A stretch of DNA of 64,000 nt, from the NCBI GenBank assembly GCA_964236585.1, contig CAXSFE010000003.1:1-64000 (forward strand), given 5' to 3'. This document shows, in pieces, positions 7,758-15,755 of this stretch; the first letter of the stretch is position 1, and each line of letters starts with the position of its first letter. Made by a program: the position numbers and the translations under genes. Below the pieces are notes generated by a model that was not told the DNA's origin, made no database searches, and saw only the letters and a program-made list of their open reading frames with translations. The DNA is from CAXSEF01 sp964236585. Lineage in GTDB: Bacteria; Pseudomonadota; Alphaproteobacteria; Acetobacterales; Acetobacteraceae.

Positions 7758-9215
7758 TCAGGAAAACGCCGCCGCATCGAACCCGTCCGCCAGCACGCCG
7801 CGCGGCCGGATCATCCCGTAGGGCGCGACGGGCAGGTAACGCCCGCTGCCGGGGCTGGCCCGCACAACCCCGTCCTGCATCACTACCTCCCCGCGCCGCA
7901 GGGTCGCGACCGGCCACCCCGTGACCTCCAGCCCCTCGTAGGGCGTGTAGTCGATGGCGTGCTGCATCAGCGCGTTGGTCAACCGCGTGCGCCGGCCCGG
8001 GTCCCACAGCACCAGGTCGGCGTCCGCGCCTGGCGCGATGCGGCCCTTGTCGCGCAGCCCGAACAGCCGCGCAGGCTGGCCCGCGGTCAGGCGCACGAAG
8101 TCGGACGCGCTGATGCGCCCCGCCGCCACCCCCTCGCTCCACAGGATCGGAAGCCGCGCGGCAAGGCCGGGCACGCCGTTGGCGATGGCGGTGAACGGCG
8201 CGTCCACGCCCGCCGACCGCTTGCCGCGCGGGCCCGCGAAGCTCCAGCCGCTGTGGTCGGAGCTGACAACCTCCAGCGTGCGCGCGCGCAGCGCCTCCCA
8301 CAGCCCCGCCTGGGCGGCGGCGTCGCGCGGGGCAGGGCTGCACATGAACTTGGCCCCCTCGAATGCGCCCTCCGCGCCCGAGCGGTCCATGTCGGCGGCG
8401 GTCAGGACGAGATACTGCGGGCAGGTCTCCGCCCAGACCCGCACGCCACGCGCCCGGGCACGGGCCACCTCCTCCGCCGCCTGCGGGCACGAGACGTGGA
8501 ACACCTCGATCGGCGTATCCACCAGCTCGGCGAGCGCGATGGCGCGGTGCGTCGCCTCGCGCTCGACCACCTCCGGGCGCGACCAAGCGTGATACTTCGG
8601 CCCCGTCCGGCCGGACGCCAGCAGCGCCGCCGAGCGCCACGCGATCGCGTCGTGGTTCTCGCAGTGCACCGTCACCAGGCAGCCCAGCCGCCGTGCCGCG
8701 GACAGCACGGCCAGGTACTGCCGGTCGTCCAGCCGCAGCGGGTCGTAGGTCAGGAACACCTTGAGGCTGCGCACGCCCGACGCCACCACCTGCGGCAGCT
8801 CGTCGCGGATCACCGCCTCGCTGGCGTCCGCGATGATCTGGTGGAACGCGTAGTCCACCATGGCACCCGCCGCCGCCAGCCGGCGGTACTCCGCGAGCGG
8901 GCCCAGCACGCCCCCGCCTTTGAACTGCGTGGAGAAGGTGACGACGCTGGTCGTCCCGCCCGCCAGCGCCGCGGTGCTGCCGGTGGCAAAGCTCTCCTCG
9001 TCCGTGCCGCCGCCTTCCTGCAGTTGCTCGAGGTGGCAGTGGCTGTCCACGCCCCCCGGCAGCACCAGCAGGCCGCCGGCGTCGAGCACCGGGCCGCCGT
9101 CCAGCCGCTCCGCCAGCGCCGCGATGCGCCCGCCGCGCACCCCCACGTCGGCGCGGAACTCGTCGCTCTCGGTCACGACGGTGCCGCCGCGGATCACCAG
9201 GTCGAACTCGGGCAT
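7758..9215 (-). CDS. Cyclic amidohydrolase (dihydropyrimidinase / hydantoinase family)
   Basis: A 485-aa amidohydrolase-superfamily enzyme that opens cyclic amides. The metal-site set of the family is complete: H59 and H61 (DSHCHL), the carbamylated lysine K152 (SLKVFLTYD), H184 (HCENHD), H240 (HVSC) and D320 (SSDHSGW). The start at 9215 has a GAGGGA ribosome binding site and is 68 bp from the divergent uraD-uraH fusion. By family it resembles dihydropyrimidinase/D-hydantoinase. By position, in a urate pathway that lacks a recognisable allantoinase in this window, it may open the hydantoin ring of allantoin. Substrate assignment is therefore inferred. The C-terminus lies 8 bp from repeat R1. 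Confidence 0.85.
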   Translation of the reverse strand: MPEFDLVIRGGTVVTESDEFRADVGVRGGRIAALAERLDGGPVLDAGGLLVLPGGVDSHCHLEQLQEGGGTDEESFATGSTAALAGGTTSVVTFSTQFKGGGVLGPLAEYRRLAAAGAMVDYAFHQIIADASEAVIRDELPQVVASGVRSLKVFLTYDPLRLDDRQYLAVLSAARRLGCLVTVHCENHDAIAWRSAALLASGRTGPKYHAWSRPEVVEREATHRAIALAELVDTPIEVFHVSCPQAAEEVARARARGVRVWAETCPQYLVLTAADMDRSGAEGAFEGAKFMCSPAPRDAAAQAGLWEALRARTLEVVSSDHSGWSFAGPRGKRSAGVDAPFTAIANGVPGLAARLPILWSEGVAAGRISASDFVRLTAGQPARLFGLRDKGRIAPGADADLVLWDPGRRTRLTNALMQHAIDYTPYEGLEVTGWPVATLRRGEVVMQDGVVRASPGSGRYLPVAPYGMIRPRGVLADGFDAAAFS

Positions 9216-9283
9216 GGTCCCTCCGCGCGAAGGCTGGCGGCACGGGCGTTGCTTGGCAAGCCGGGAACCAGGAAGGCCGGGCC

Positions 9284-10147
9284 ATGCCGCTGACGCTCGA
9301 CGACCTGAACGCCATGCCGGCATCGGACTTCGCCGCAGCCCTGGCCGGCATCTTCGAGGACGCCCCCTGGGTCGCGGAGCAGGCCGCCGCCGCCCGGCCG
9401 TTCGCCACCATCTCCGTGCTGCACGAGGCGATGCTGGGCACCGTCCAGGCAGCCCCGCCCGAACAGATCCTCGCCTTCCTGCGCGGCCACCCGGAGCTGT
9501 CCGGACCCACGGCGCTCGCCGGCGCCCTGGGCGAGGCCTCGGCCGCGGAACAGCGCGCTCTCGGGCTCGACCAGGCCGCCGGCGACCTGTCCGCCCTGAA
9601 CGCCGCCTACGGCGCGCGCTTCGGCATCCCGTTCATCGTCTGCGTGCGCCGCCACACCCGGCTCTCCCTGGTCGCCCAGTTCCGCCGCCGCCTGGACCTG
9701 GACCCTGCTGCCGAGCACGCAACCGCCCTGGAGGAGATCGGCCACATCACCCGCCTCCGCCTGGTGGACCGGGTCGAGGGCACCGGCGCGCCCGTGGTGC
9801 ACGGCTCCCTCACCACCCACGTCCTCGACGCCACGCTGGGCCGCCCGGCGGCGGGCGTCGACGTGGCGCTGCTCGAGGTCGGCGGCAGCGAGCCGCAGCT
9901 CCTGGCGAGCGCCGTCACCGACGCGCAGGGCCGCACCGCCCGGCCGCTGCTGCACGGTGCGCCGCTCCGCACCGGACTCTACGAGCTGCGCTTCGACATC
10001 GGCCGCTACTTCGCCACCAAGGCCCCGGGACAGCCGCCGTTCCTCGGCGTGGTCCCGATCCGGTTCGGCATCGCCGAGCCCGAGGCGCACTACCACGTCC
10101 CCCTGCTGGCCAGCCCCGGCGCCTACTCCACCTACCGCGGCAGCTAG
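9284..10147 (+). CDS. Bifunctional OHCU decarboxylase / 5-hydroxyisourate hydrolase
   Basis: A 287-aa fusion handling the two steps after uricase. Residues 1-165 are the 2-oxo-4-hydroxy-4-carboxy-5-ureidoimidazoline decarboxylase fold (helical, with RGHPELSG and a FGIPFIVCVRRH block). Residues about 172-287 are the transthyretin-like 5-hydroxyisourate hydrolase, with LTTHVLD at its start, a conserved Arg/His core, and the diagnostic C-terminal tetrapeptide YRGS. The natural reaction order is hydrolase then decarboxylase, giving S-allantoin. The start has AGGAAGG just upstream. Such fusions are known in bacteria and plants. The gene is divergent from the amidohydrolase and downstream of uricase in the same orientation. 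Confidence 0.95.
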   Translation: MPLTLDDLNAMPASDFAAALAGIFEDAPWVAEQAAAARPFATISVLHEAMLGTVQAAPPEQILAFLRGHPELSGPTALAGALGEASAAEQRALGLDQAAGDLSALNAAYGARFGIPFIVCVRRHTRLSLVAQFRRRLDLDPAAEHATALEEIGHITRLRLVDRVEGTGAPVVHGSLTTHVLDATLGRPAAGVDVALLEVGGSEPQLLASAVTDAQGRTARPLLHGAPLRTGLYELRFDIGRYFATKAPGQPPFLGVVPIRFGIAEPEAHYHVPLLASPGAYSTYRGS

Positions 10148-10195
10148 AAAGCGATACGGACCTGCTACGGAAGAATCACTCTTGATCTCGACAGA

Positions 10196-10333
10196 AGAAA
10201 GCAAGGCCCTTCTTTTTCTGAAGAAAAAGAAGCAAAAAGACTTTGCCCTGGAAGACTGAGGCTCGTCCACGCTCCGAACCCAATGGGAAAAGTTCTTTGG
10301 TTCTTTCTTTCAAGAAAGAACACGCTTCCTTCC
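10196..10333. repeat. H-type AT-rich double-hairpin repeat (copy H2)
   Basis: Same two hairpins and orientation as H1, with a different middle of about 45 bp. Left end AGAAAGCAAGG, right end GAACACGCTTCCTTCC. Sits between the convergent uraD-uraH fusion and the DoxX gene. Confidence 0.9.
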
Positions 10334-10366
10334 TGCTCCGGCGCCGGGAGTAGGATCCTTCGATCC

Positions 10367-10840
10367 TCACCGGGCGGTCTGATCGGCCCTCGCGGCGTAG
10401 GGGTGCGACGAGGCCAGCGGATCGGCCACGAAGCCGCGCCAGGCGGTCCCGTCGAGGCCGACCGTGACCAGCAGCAGGCCGCCCGCCAGCGCGAAGTTCT
10501 TGAGGAAGTCCCAGAACAGGTCGCGCCCCTTGCTCTGCCCGGACTTCCAGAAATCGCCCGGCGCCCAGAACCGCTTGAACAGCAGCGCCGTGGTGCCGCA
10601 GTAGCCGGCGAGGACGAACGCGGCCAGCCGGTCCGCCACCCCGGTGAGGATGCCCAGCGGCGTGAGGATCTCGACCGCGAGCCCGACCACGATCAGGGCG
10701 GTCGCCGCGCCGCGTCCCGGGGCGATCTCCTCCGCCTGCCCGACAGCGCCGCCGAAGTTCAGGAGCTTGTCCAGCGCGCTGAACGGGAAGAACAGGCAGA
10801 CGAGCAGGTATCGGACGACAATGGCGACGACGAGGCTCAT
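10367..10840 (-). CDS. DoxX-family membrane protein
   Basis: A 157-aa protein with four predicted membrane helices typical of DoxX: an N-terminal helix with the F-P-F-S-A-L-D-K-L pattern, helices near residues 45-70 and 75-95, and a last one near 115-135. Family members have been linked to respiratory or redox functions, but no specific reaction is established. The start at 10840 is chosen for the GGGAG before it; an ATG nine codons upstream is possible. The gene stands alone. Confidence 0.8.
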   Translation of the reverse strand: MSLVVAIVVRYLLVCLFFPFSALDKLLNFGGAVGQAEEIAPGRGAATALIVVGLAVEILTPLGILTGVADRLAAFVLAGYCGTTALLFKRFWAPGDFWKSGQSKGRDLFWDFLKNFALAGGLLLVTVGLDGTAWRGFVADPLASSHPYAARADQTAR

Positions 10841-11036
10841 CAGCTCGATCTCCCGATGCCGGAACACAGATCAGCCAACGGCAGGCGGGTGGATAGAGCA
10901 GAGCCCGGACAGCATCAAGCCCGCTTCGTCTCGGCGACAGGATCGGGAACCGGCATGAACGGGAGCGTGCAGCGGGCGCGGGGCGTTGCGATGCGATCGT
11001 CCTCGGCGCAGGCGGCCGCACGACCGCCTGCCGGCC

Positions 11037-12029
11037 TCAGAACACGGCGTGGTCGCCGCGTTCGGGCGCCACGCCCCCTGCCACCAGCGACGCGTAGAAC
11101 GCGAACAGCGTCTCGCGCCCGGTCGAGGGCGTGGCGTCGGCATCGTAGCACCCCGTCCCCGGGTTCAGCACCAGCATCGACTCCGTGGCGTAGTAGCGCC
11201 CGATCCGCGCCAGCTCCGCCTTGTCCGCGAGCGACGGCGCGACCCGCCCGGCCGCGCCCAGCGCGCCGACGATGCCGTCGAGCAGCGCCACCGGCACCTG
11301 CCGGAAGTGCGGCGCGCGGCCCAGCAGCGCGAACAGCGCCTCGCCCTGCTGGCGCGGGGTGATCGCCGCGCCCGGCCCGCCGATCGGCAGCACGCGGCCG
11401 CGCCGCCCCTCGTCCTCCAGGCAGTCGGCGAGATACTCCGCCAGGTCGCCGTCGCTGATCGGCTTGCACGCCGTGAGCCGGCCATCGCCGAACACCAGGA
11501 ACGGCCTGCCGCGCCGCACCCGCTCGACCTGCCCGGACAGCGACTTGAAGTACGCCGTCGGCCGCACGATCGAGTACGCCATCCCCGACCCGATCAGCGC
11601 CGCCTCGAACGCCAGCTTGGCGTGCTGGAACGCCAGCCTCGGCCGCTGCACGCAGATCGCCGACAGCAGCACGAAATGCCCGACCCCCGCACCTCGCGCC
11701 GCCGAAAGCACGTCGAGATGCGCCCGGTGGTCGACCGCCCAGGCATCCCGGGGCGCCCCGGTGCGCGACGCCATGCACGACACGACTGTCTCGAAACGTT
11801 CGCCGCGGAAGCCGTCTCGGGCGATGGCCACGGCATCGCCCAGGTCGACGACCCGAACCTCCGTCCCCTCGAACGCAGGCGCACCGCCCGGACGCGGCCG
11901 CACGAGGCACACCACCGCGTGCCCACGCCGCAGCAGCACGCGCAGCGTCGCGCGGCCGATGGTGCCGGTGGCGCCGAGCAGGCAGACCCGCATCGGCGCG
12001 GCGCGGCGGGCAGGGGGGTCGTCCGTCAT
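11037..12029 (-). CDS. bciA: Divinyl (proto)chlorophyllide 8-vinyl reductase, BciA type
   Basis: A 330-aa NAD(P)H-binding protein of the BciA/DVR branch, reducing the C8 vinyl group during (bacterio)chlorophyll synthesis. The Rossmann motif GATGTIG is at residues 19-25. The diagnostic blocks of the plant and bacterial 8-vinyl reductases are present in order: IVRPTAYFKSLSGQVE, FGDGRLTACKPIS, VLPIGGPG, and IGRYYATESMLVLNP. The start overlaps the MATE stop by 4 bp (ATGA), so the two are translationally coupled. This is the strongest clue that the organism is, or was, phototrophic. No other photosynthesis gene is in the window. Confidence 0.9.
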   Translation of the reverse strand: MTDDPPARRAAPMRVCLLGATGTIGRATLRVLLRRGHAVVCLVRPRPGGAPAFEGTEVRVVDLGDAVAIARDGFRGERFETVVSCMASRTGAPRDAWAVDHRAHLDVLSAARGAGVGHFVLLSAICVQRPRLAFQHAKLAFEAALIGSGMAYSIVRPTAYFKSLSGQVERVRRGRPFLVFGDGRLTACKPISDGDLAEYLADCLEDEGRRGRVLPIGGPGAAITPRQQGEALFALLGRAPHFRQVPVALLDGIVGALGAAGRVAPSLADKAELARIGRYYATESMLVLNPGTGCYDADATPSTGRETLFAFYASLVAGGVAPERGDHAVF

Positions 12030-13408
12030 CGCCCGAGGCCTGCCCGGCCGACGCGGCCCCTCGCGCCGGAGCGCACCCAGAAGCGCGCGAACAGGAACAG
12101 CGCCGCGCAGCTCAGCCCGACGATGATCCCCACCCACATGCCCGACGCCCGCAGCCCACCCAGCAACGCCAGCAGCAGCCCGACCGGCATCCCCAGCCCC
12201 CAGTAGCTCAGCGCCGAGATCGCCATCGGCACCCGCGTGTCCTTCAGCCCGCGCAGCGCCCCGCCCGCGGCAACCTGGATGCCGTCGGAGAACTGGAAGA
12301 TCGCCGCGAACCGCAGCAGCAGCCCGGCACTGGCCGCCACCGCCGCGTCGTGCGTGTAGAGCGCGACCAGCGGGCCGGGGAACACCGCGATGACCGCGCA
12401 CGACACCGACTGCGTGAGCAGCGTGAGCCCGATCCCCACCAGCCCGGCCCGGCGCGCGCCGCGCGGATCGCCGCGCCCAACCGCGGCGCCCACCCGAATG
12501 GTGATCGCCATCGCGAGGCCCAGCGGCACCATGAACGCGACGCCCGCCACGTTCAGCGCCAGCTGGTGCCCCGCGACCACCGGCGCCCCGAAGCCCGCGA
12601 TCACCAGCCCCGCCGTGGTGAACAGCCCCACCTCCAGCAGCAGACTGACCGCGATCGGCCCCCCCAGTCGCAGCAGTCCCAGCAGCAGCGCCGCGTCCGG
12701 CCCGCGCCGCCCCAGCCCCCACCCCAGCGCGCGGTAGCGCGGGCTCGCCCGCAGATAGGCCCCAAGGGCAAGCGCCTCCAGCCACAGCACCGCCGCCGTC
12801 GCCAGCCCGCTCCCCTCTGCCCCCAGCCCGGGCACTCCCAGGCCGCCGTACATCAGGACATACCCCACCGGCGCCAGCACCAGCAGCCCGAGCAGCCCCA
12901 CCACCATGCCGGGCAGCGCCAGCCCGAGCCCGTCCGACAGCCCGCGGCACGCCAGCAGCAGCGCCAGCGCCGGCACCCCGAGGCTGATGGCGCGCAGGAA
13001 GCCGCCTGCGCCGGCCACCAGCTCCGGTGCGACCCCGGCCGCCGCGACCAGCGCCGGCCCGCCCCACCACACCGCCTGCTGCAGCACCACGCCCAGCCCC
13101 AGCGCCAACCACAGCGCCTGGCGGAACAGCGCCCCCACCTCGCGCGCACGCCCCTCGCCGCGCAGCTGCGCCACGCTGGGCGGCAGCGCCATCATCACGC
13201 CGGTGACCGCGACCAGGGCCAGGCCGAACACGTTGCCCCCCACCGACGTCGCCCCCAGCACGCCGGCGCCGAGATGCCCCGCGAGCACGTTGTCGACGAC
13301 CTGCATGCCGATCCCCGAGAGCTGCCCGATCACCAGCGGCACCGCCAGCCGCACGAGAAGGCGGGCCTCCCGCGTCGTCGCGGCGCGGGAGACGGTCGTC
13401 ACGGACAT
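12026..13408 (-). CDS. MATE-family efflux transporter
   Basis: A 460-aa, strongly hydrophobic protein with about 12 membrane helices in two MatE repeats (LVIGQLSGIGMQVVDNVLAG at the start of the first, PIAVSLLLEVGLFTTAGLVI at the start of the second). It should export cationic or hydrophobic compounds in exchange for Na+ or H+. The start is uncertain: ATG at 13408 is used, while one four codons upstream (13420) is preceded by GAGG at very close spacing. It is co-transcribed with bciA. The stop lies inside the bciA start. Confidence 0.87.
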   Translation of the reverse strand: MSVTTVSRAATTREARLLVRLAVPLVIGQLSGIGMQVVDNVLAGHLGAGVLGATSVGGNVFGLALVAVTGVMMALPPSVAQLRGEGRAREVGALFRQALWLALGLGVVLQQAVWWGGPALVAAAGVAPELVAGAGGFLRAISLGVPALALLLACRGLSDGLGLALPGMVVGLLGLLVLAPVGYVLMYGGLGVPGLGAEGSGLATAAVLWLEALALGAYLRASPRYRALGWGLGRRGPDAALLLGLLRLGGPIAVSLLLEVGLFTTAGLVIAGFGAPVVAGHQLALNVAGVAFMVPLGLAMAITIRVGAAVGRGDPRGARRAGLVGIGLTLLTQSVSCAVIAVFPGPLVALYTHDAAVAASAGLLLRFAAIFQFSDGIQVAAGGALRGLKDTRVPMAISALSYWGLGMPVGLLLALLGGLRASGMWVGIIVGLSCAALFLFARFWVRSGARGRVGRAGLGR

Positions 13409-13458
13409 GGCGGGGCGCATCCTCGATGGGGCGCGCAACACGACACGCCGGCCCGGCC

Positions 13459-13589
13459 AAGGCAAGCAAGCCTGGGCTCTGCCCAGACCCGCAAAGGGTC
13501 CGAGGACCCTTTGATCCCTTGACTTAAGGAGTGGATTCTCAAGGCAATCGCCTTGAGCGGGGTCCAGGGGCAGAGCCCCTGGCCTTGCT
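13459..13589. repeat. R-type mosaic palindromic repeat, full copy (R2)
   Basis: Left half TGGGC-TCT-GCCCA plus AAAGGGTCC-GA-GGACCCTTT; CTTAAG centre; right half CTCAAGGC-AATC-GCCTTGAG plus CCAGGGGC-AGA-GCCCCTGG. Left end GGCAAGCAAG, right end CCTTGCTT. Ends exactly at the opgH stop codon and fills the opgH-MATE spacer. Confidence 0.92.
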
Positions 13590-15755
13590 TCACGTCCCCG
13601 CCAGCGCCACCAGCCGCTCGACTCCCGCCCGGCTCCCCAGCACCGCCGCCAGCTCCGCCCGCCCCAGCGCCGCCAGCCCCCCGGCCAGCGTGTCCGCGTC
13701 CTCCAGCCTCGCCATCCCCAGCACCAGCGCCGCGTCGATCGGCTCGCCCCTGCGCCGCGCCCCCTCGGGCAGCGCCGCGAGGTGGTGGCGCCGCAGCACG
13801 CCGTCGGCAACCAGCCGCTCGACCCCCCCGCCGCCCTCGAAGCGCGCCATCTCGGGCAGCAGCTCCGCCGCCCGCCGCACCACTGCGGGCGCCGCCGCCT
13901 CCTCGGGGATGCGCAGCACGCCCAGCCGCCGCAGCGCGACCCCGACTGGCCGGCTCGCCGTCAGCACCGCCAGCGGCACCGCGAGCGCCAGCCCCAGCAG
14001 CACCGGCGTCATCCACAGGAACAGCGCCGGCGACACCGACCAGGCCACCGCCGCCAGCACCAGCCCGAACGCGGCATACGGCCAGTACAGCCCCCAGACC
14101 TGCCGGAACGGCACCCGCCCGTCGTCGCGCTTCTGCGTGGCCCAGCCGGAGTCGCGTCCCGCCAGGATGCTCGCCACCGCCCCGGTCTGGATCAGCATCG
14201 CCACCGGCGCGATCAGCGCGCCCAGCACCGTCTCCACCAGCACGCCCAGCAGGGCGCAGGCCGCCCCGCCGAACCCCCGCCGCATCTCCCGGTCGAACAG
14301 CATCGCCCCGTACGCCAGCAGCTTCGGCGCCAGCAGCACCGCCATGGTCCCCGCGAACACCCACTTCGCCAGCACCGGATCGACCTGCGGCCAGTCGGGG
14401 AACAGCGACTTGGCGCTCCCGAAATACTCCGGCCGCACGAACCGCGCCTGCAGCGAGATCAGCACGCCCGCGAGAAGGAAGCACAGCCACAGCGGCGAGG
14501 TGACGTACGAGCCGATGCCCATCAGCAGGTGCAGCCGGCTCACCCAGTGCAGGCCGCGCGCCCGGATCACCTTGGCATGCTGCAGGTTGCCCTGGCACCA
14601 GCGCCGGTCGCGCACGGCGACGTCGGCCAGCGAGGGCGGGCTCTCCTCGAAGCTGCCGGGCAGGGCAGGGACCATGTGGATCGCCCATCCCGCGCGCCGC
14701 ATCAGCGCCGCCTCCACGAAGTCGTGGCTCAGGATGTGCCCGCCGAACGGCCTGCGCCCCGCGAGCAGCGGCAGCCCCGCCTGCCCCGCGAAGGCGCGCG
14801 TGCGGATCACCGCGTTGTGCCCCCAGTAGTTGCCCTCCGAGCCGTGCCACCAGGCGATGCCGTGCGCGATGAGAGGCCCGTACAGCCGCCCCGCGAACTG
14901 CTGCATCCGCGCGAACAGCGTGTTGCCGCCCACGATGGTCGGCAGCGTCTGGATCAGCCCCACGTCCGGATGCGCCTCCATCGCCGCCGCCAGCCGCACC
15001 AGCGCGTCTCCCTCCATCAGGCTGTCCGCGTCCAGCGTCACCATCTGCGGATACGCCGCCCCGAAGCGGCGCACCCACTCGCCGACGTTGCCCGCCTTGC
15101 GCCCGACGTTCCTCGCCCGGCGCCGGTAGAAGATGCGCCCGTGCCCTCCGGTGCGCTCGCGCAACGCCAGGAACGCCTGCTCCTCGGCGATCCACACGTC
15201 GGGGTCGGTGGTGTCGCTGAGCACGAAGATGTCGAACAGCGCGATCCGCCCGGTCGCCACCAGGGAGTCGTTGATCGCCGCGAGCCCCGCCATCACCCGC
15301 GCCGGGCTCTCGTTGTAGGTCGGCATCAGCAGCGCCGTGCGCGCCGACTGCGGCGGCAGCGCCCCGCCCGCCGCGATGCCCAGCGCCCCGCCGCCGCGGC
15401 GCAGGACGGAGAAGAACCCCGCGAGCGCGCTGGTGAACGCAAGCGCGATCCACGCGAACAGCACCACGAACAGCCCGAGCACCCCGAGCCCGAGCGCGCT
15501 CGGGCCGCGCCCGTTCAGCACGTGGTACATCTCCCACGCCGCCCCCGCCGTCAGCGCCGCCGCCCCGCCGATCACCGCGACCCTGCGCAGGCCCAGCCCA
15601 CGCGGCGCAGACGGCCGCCCCGCCTGCAGCCCCTCGCCCGAGGCCGCCGCGCGCAGCGACTGCTCCGCCATCGCGAGCGGCGCCTCCTCCGGCAGCGCCG
15701 GGAACCCCCGCCCGTCGCCCTCGACCGCCGCGAGCCCCGCCTCCGCCCCGCTCAC
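13590..15755 (-). CDS. opgH: Glucans biosynthesis glucosyltransferase H
   Basis: A 721-aa family-2 glycosyltransferase with flanking membrane helices, polymerising glucose from UDP-glucose for osmoregulated periplasmic glucans at the inner membrane. Visible catalytic features are LLMPTYNE, the DAD motif (TLDADSLMEGD), the acceptor-site Asp region (HDFVEAALMRRAGW) and a RDRRW version of the QxxRW motif. Two N-terminal and about five C-terminal membrane segments surround it. The start is taken as GTG 15755, which overlaps the opgG stop (GTGA); an internal ATG at 15671 would shorten it by 28 residues. It is shorter than E. coli OpgH (847 aa), chiefly in the N-terminal cytoplasmic part. Confidence 0.9.
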   Translation of the reverse strand: MSGAEAGLAAVEGDGRGFPALPEEAPLAMAEQSLRAAASGEGLQAGRPSAPRGLGLRRVAVIGGAAALTAGAAWEMYHVLNGRGPSALGLGVLGLFVVLFAWIALAFTSALAGFFSVLRRGGGALGIAAGGALPPQSARTALLMPTYNESPARVMAGLAAINDSLVATGRIALFDIFVLSDTTDPDVWIAEEQAFLALRERTGGHGRIFYRRRARNVGRKAGNVGEWVRRFGAAYPQMVTLDADSLMEGDALVRLAAAMEAHPDVGLIQTLPTIVGGNTLFARMQQFAGRLYGPLIAHGIAWWHGSEGNYWGHNAVIRTRAFAGQAGLPLLAGRRPFGGHILSHDFVEAALMRRAGWAIHMVPALPGSFEESPPSLADVAVRDRRWCQGNLQHAKVIRARGLHWVSRLHLLMGIGSYVTSPLWLCFLLAGVLISLQARFVRPEYFGSAKSLFPDWPQVDPVLAKWVFAGTMAVLLAPKLLAYGAMLFDREMRRGFGGAACALLGVLVETVLGALIAPVAMLIQTGAVASILAGRDSGWATQKRDDGRVPFRQVWGLYWPYAAFGLVLAAVAWSVSPALFLWMTPVLLGLALAVPLAVLTASRPVGVALRRLGVLRIPEEAAAPAVVRRAAELLPEMARFEGGGGVERLVADGVLRRHHLAALPEGARRRGEPIDAALVLGMARLEDADTLAGGLAALGRAELAAVLGSRAGVERLVALAGT

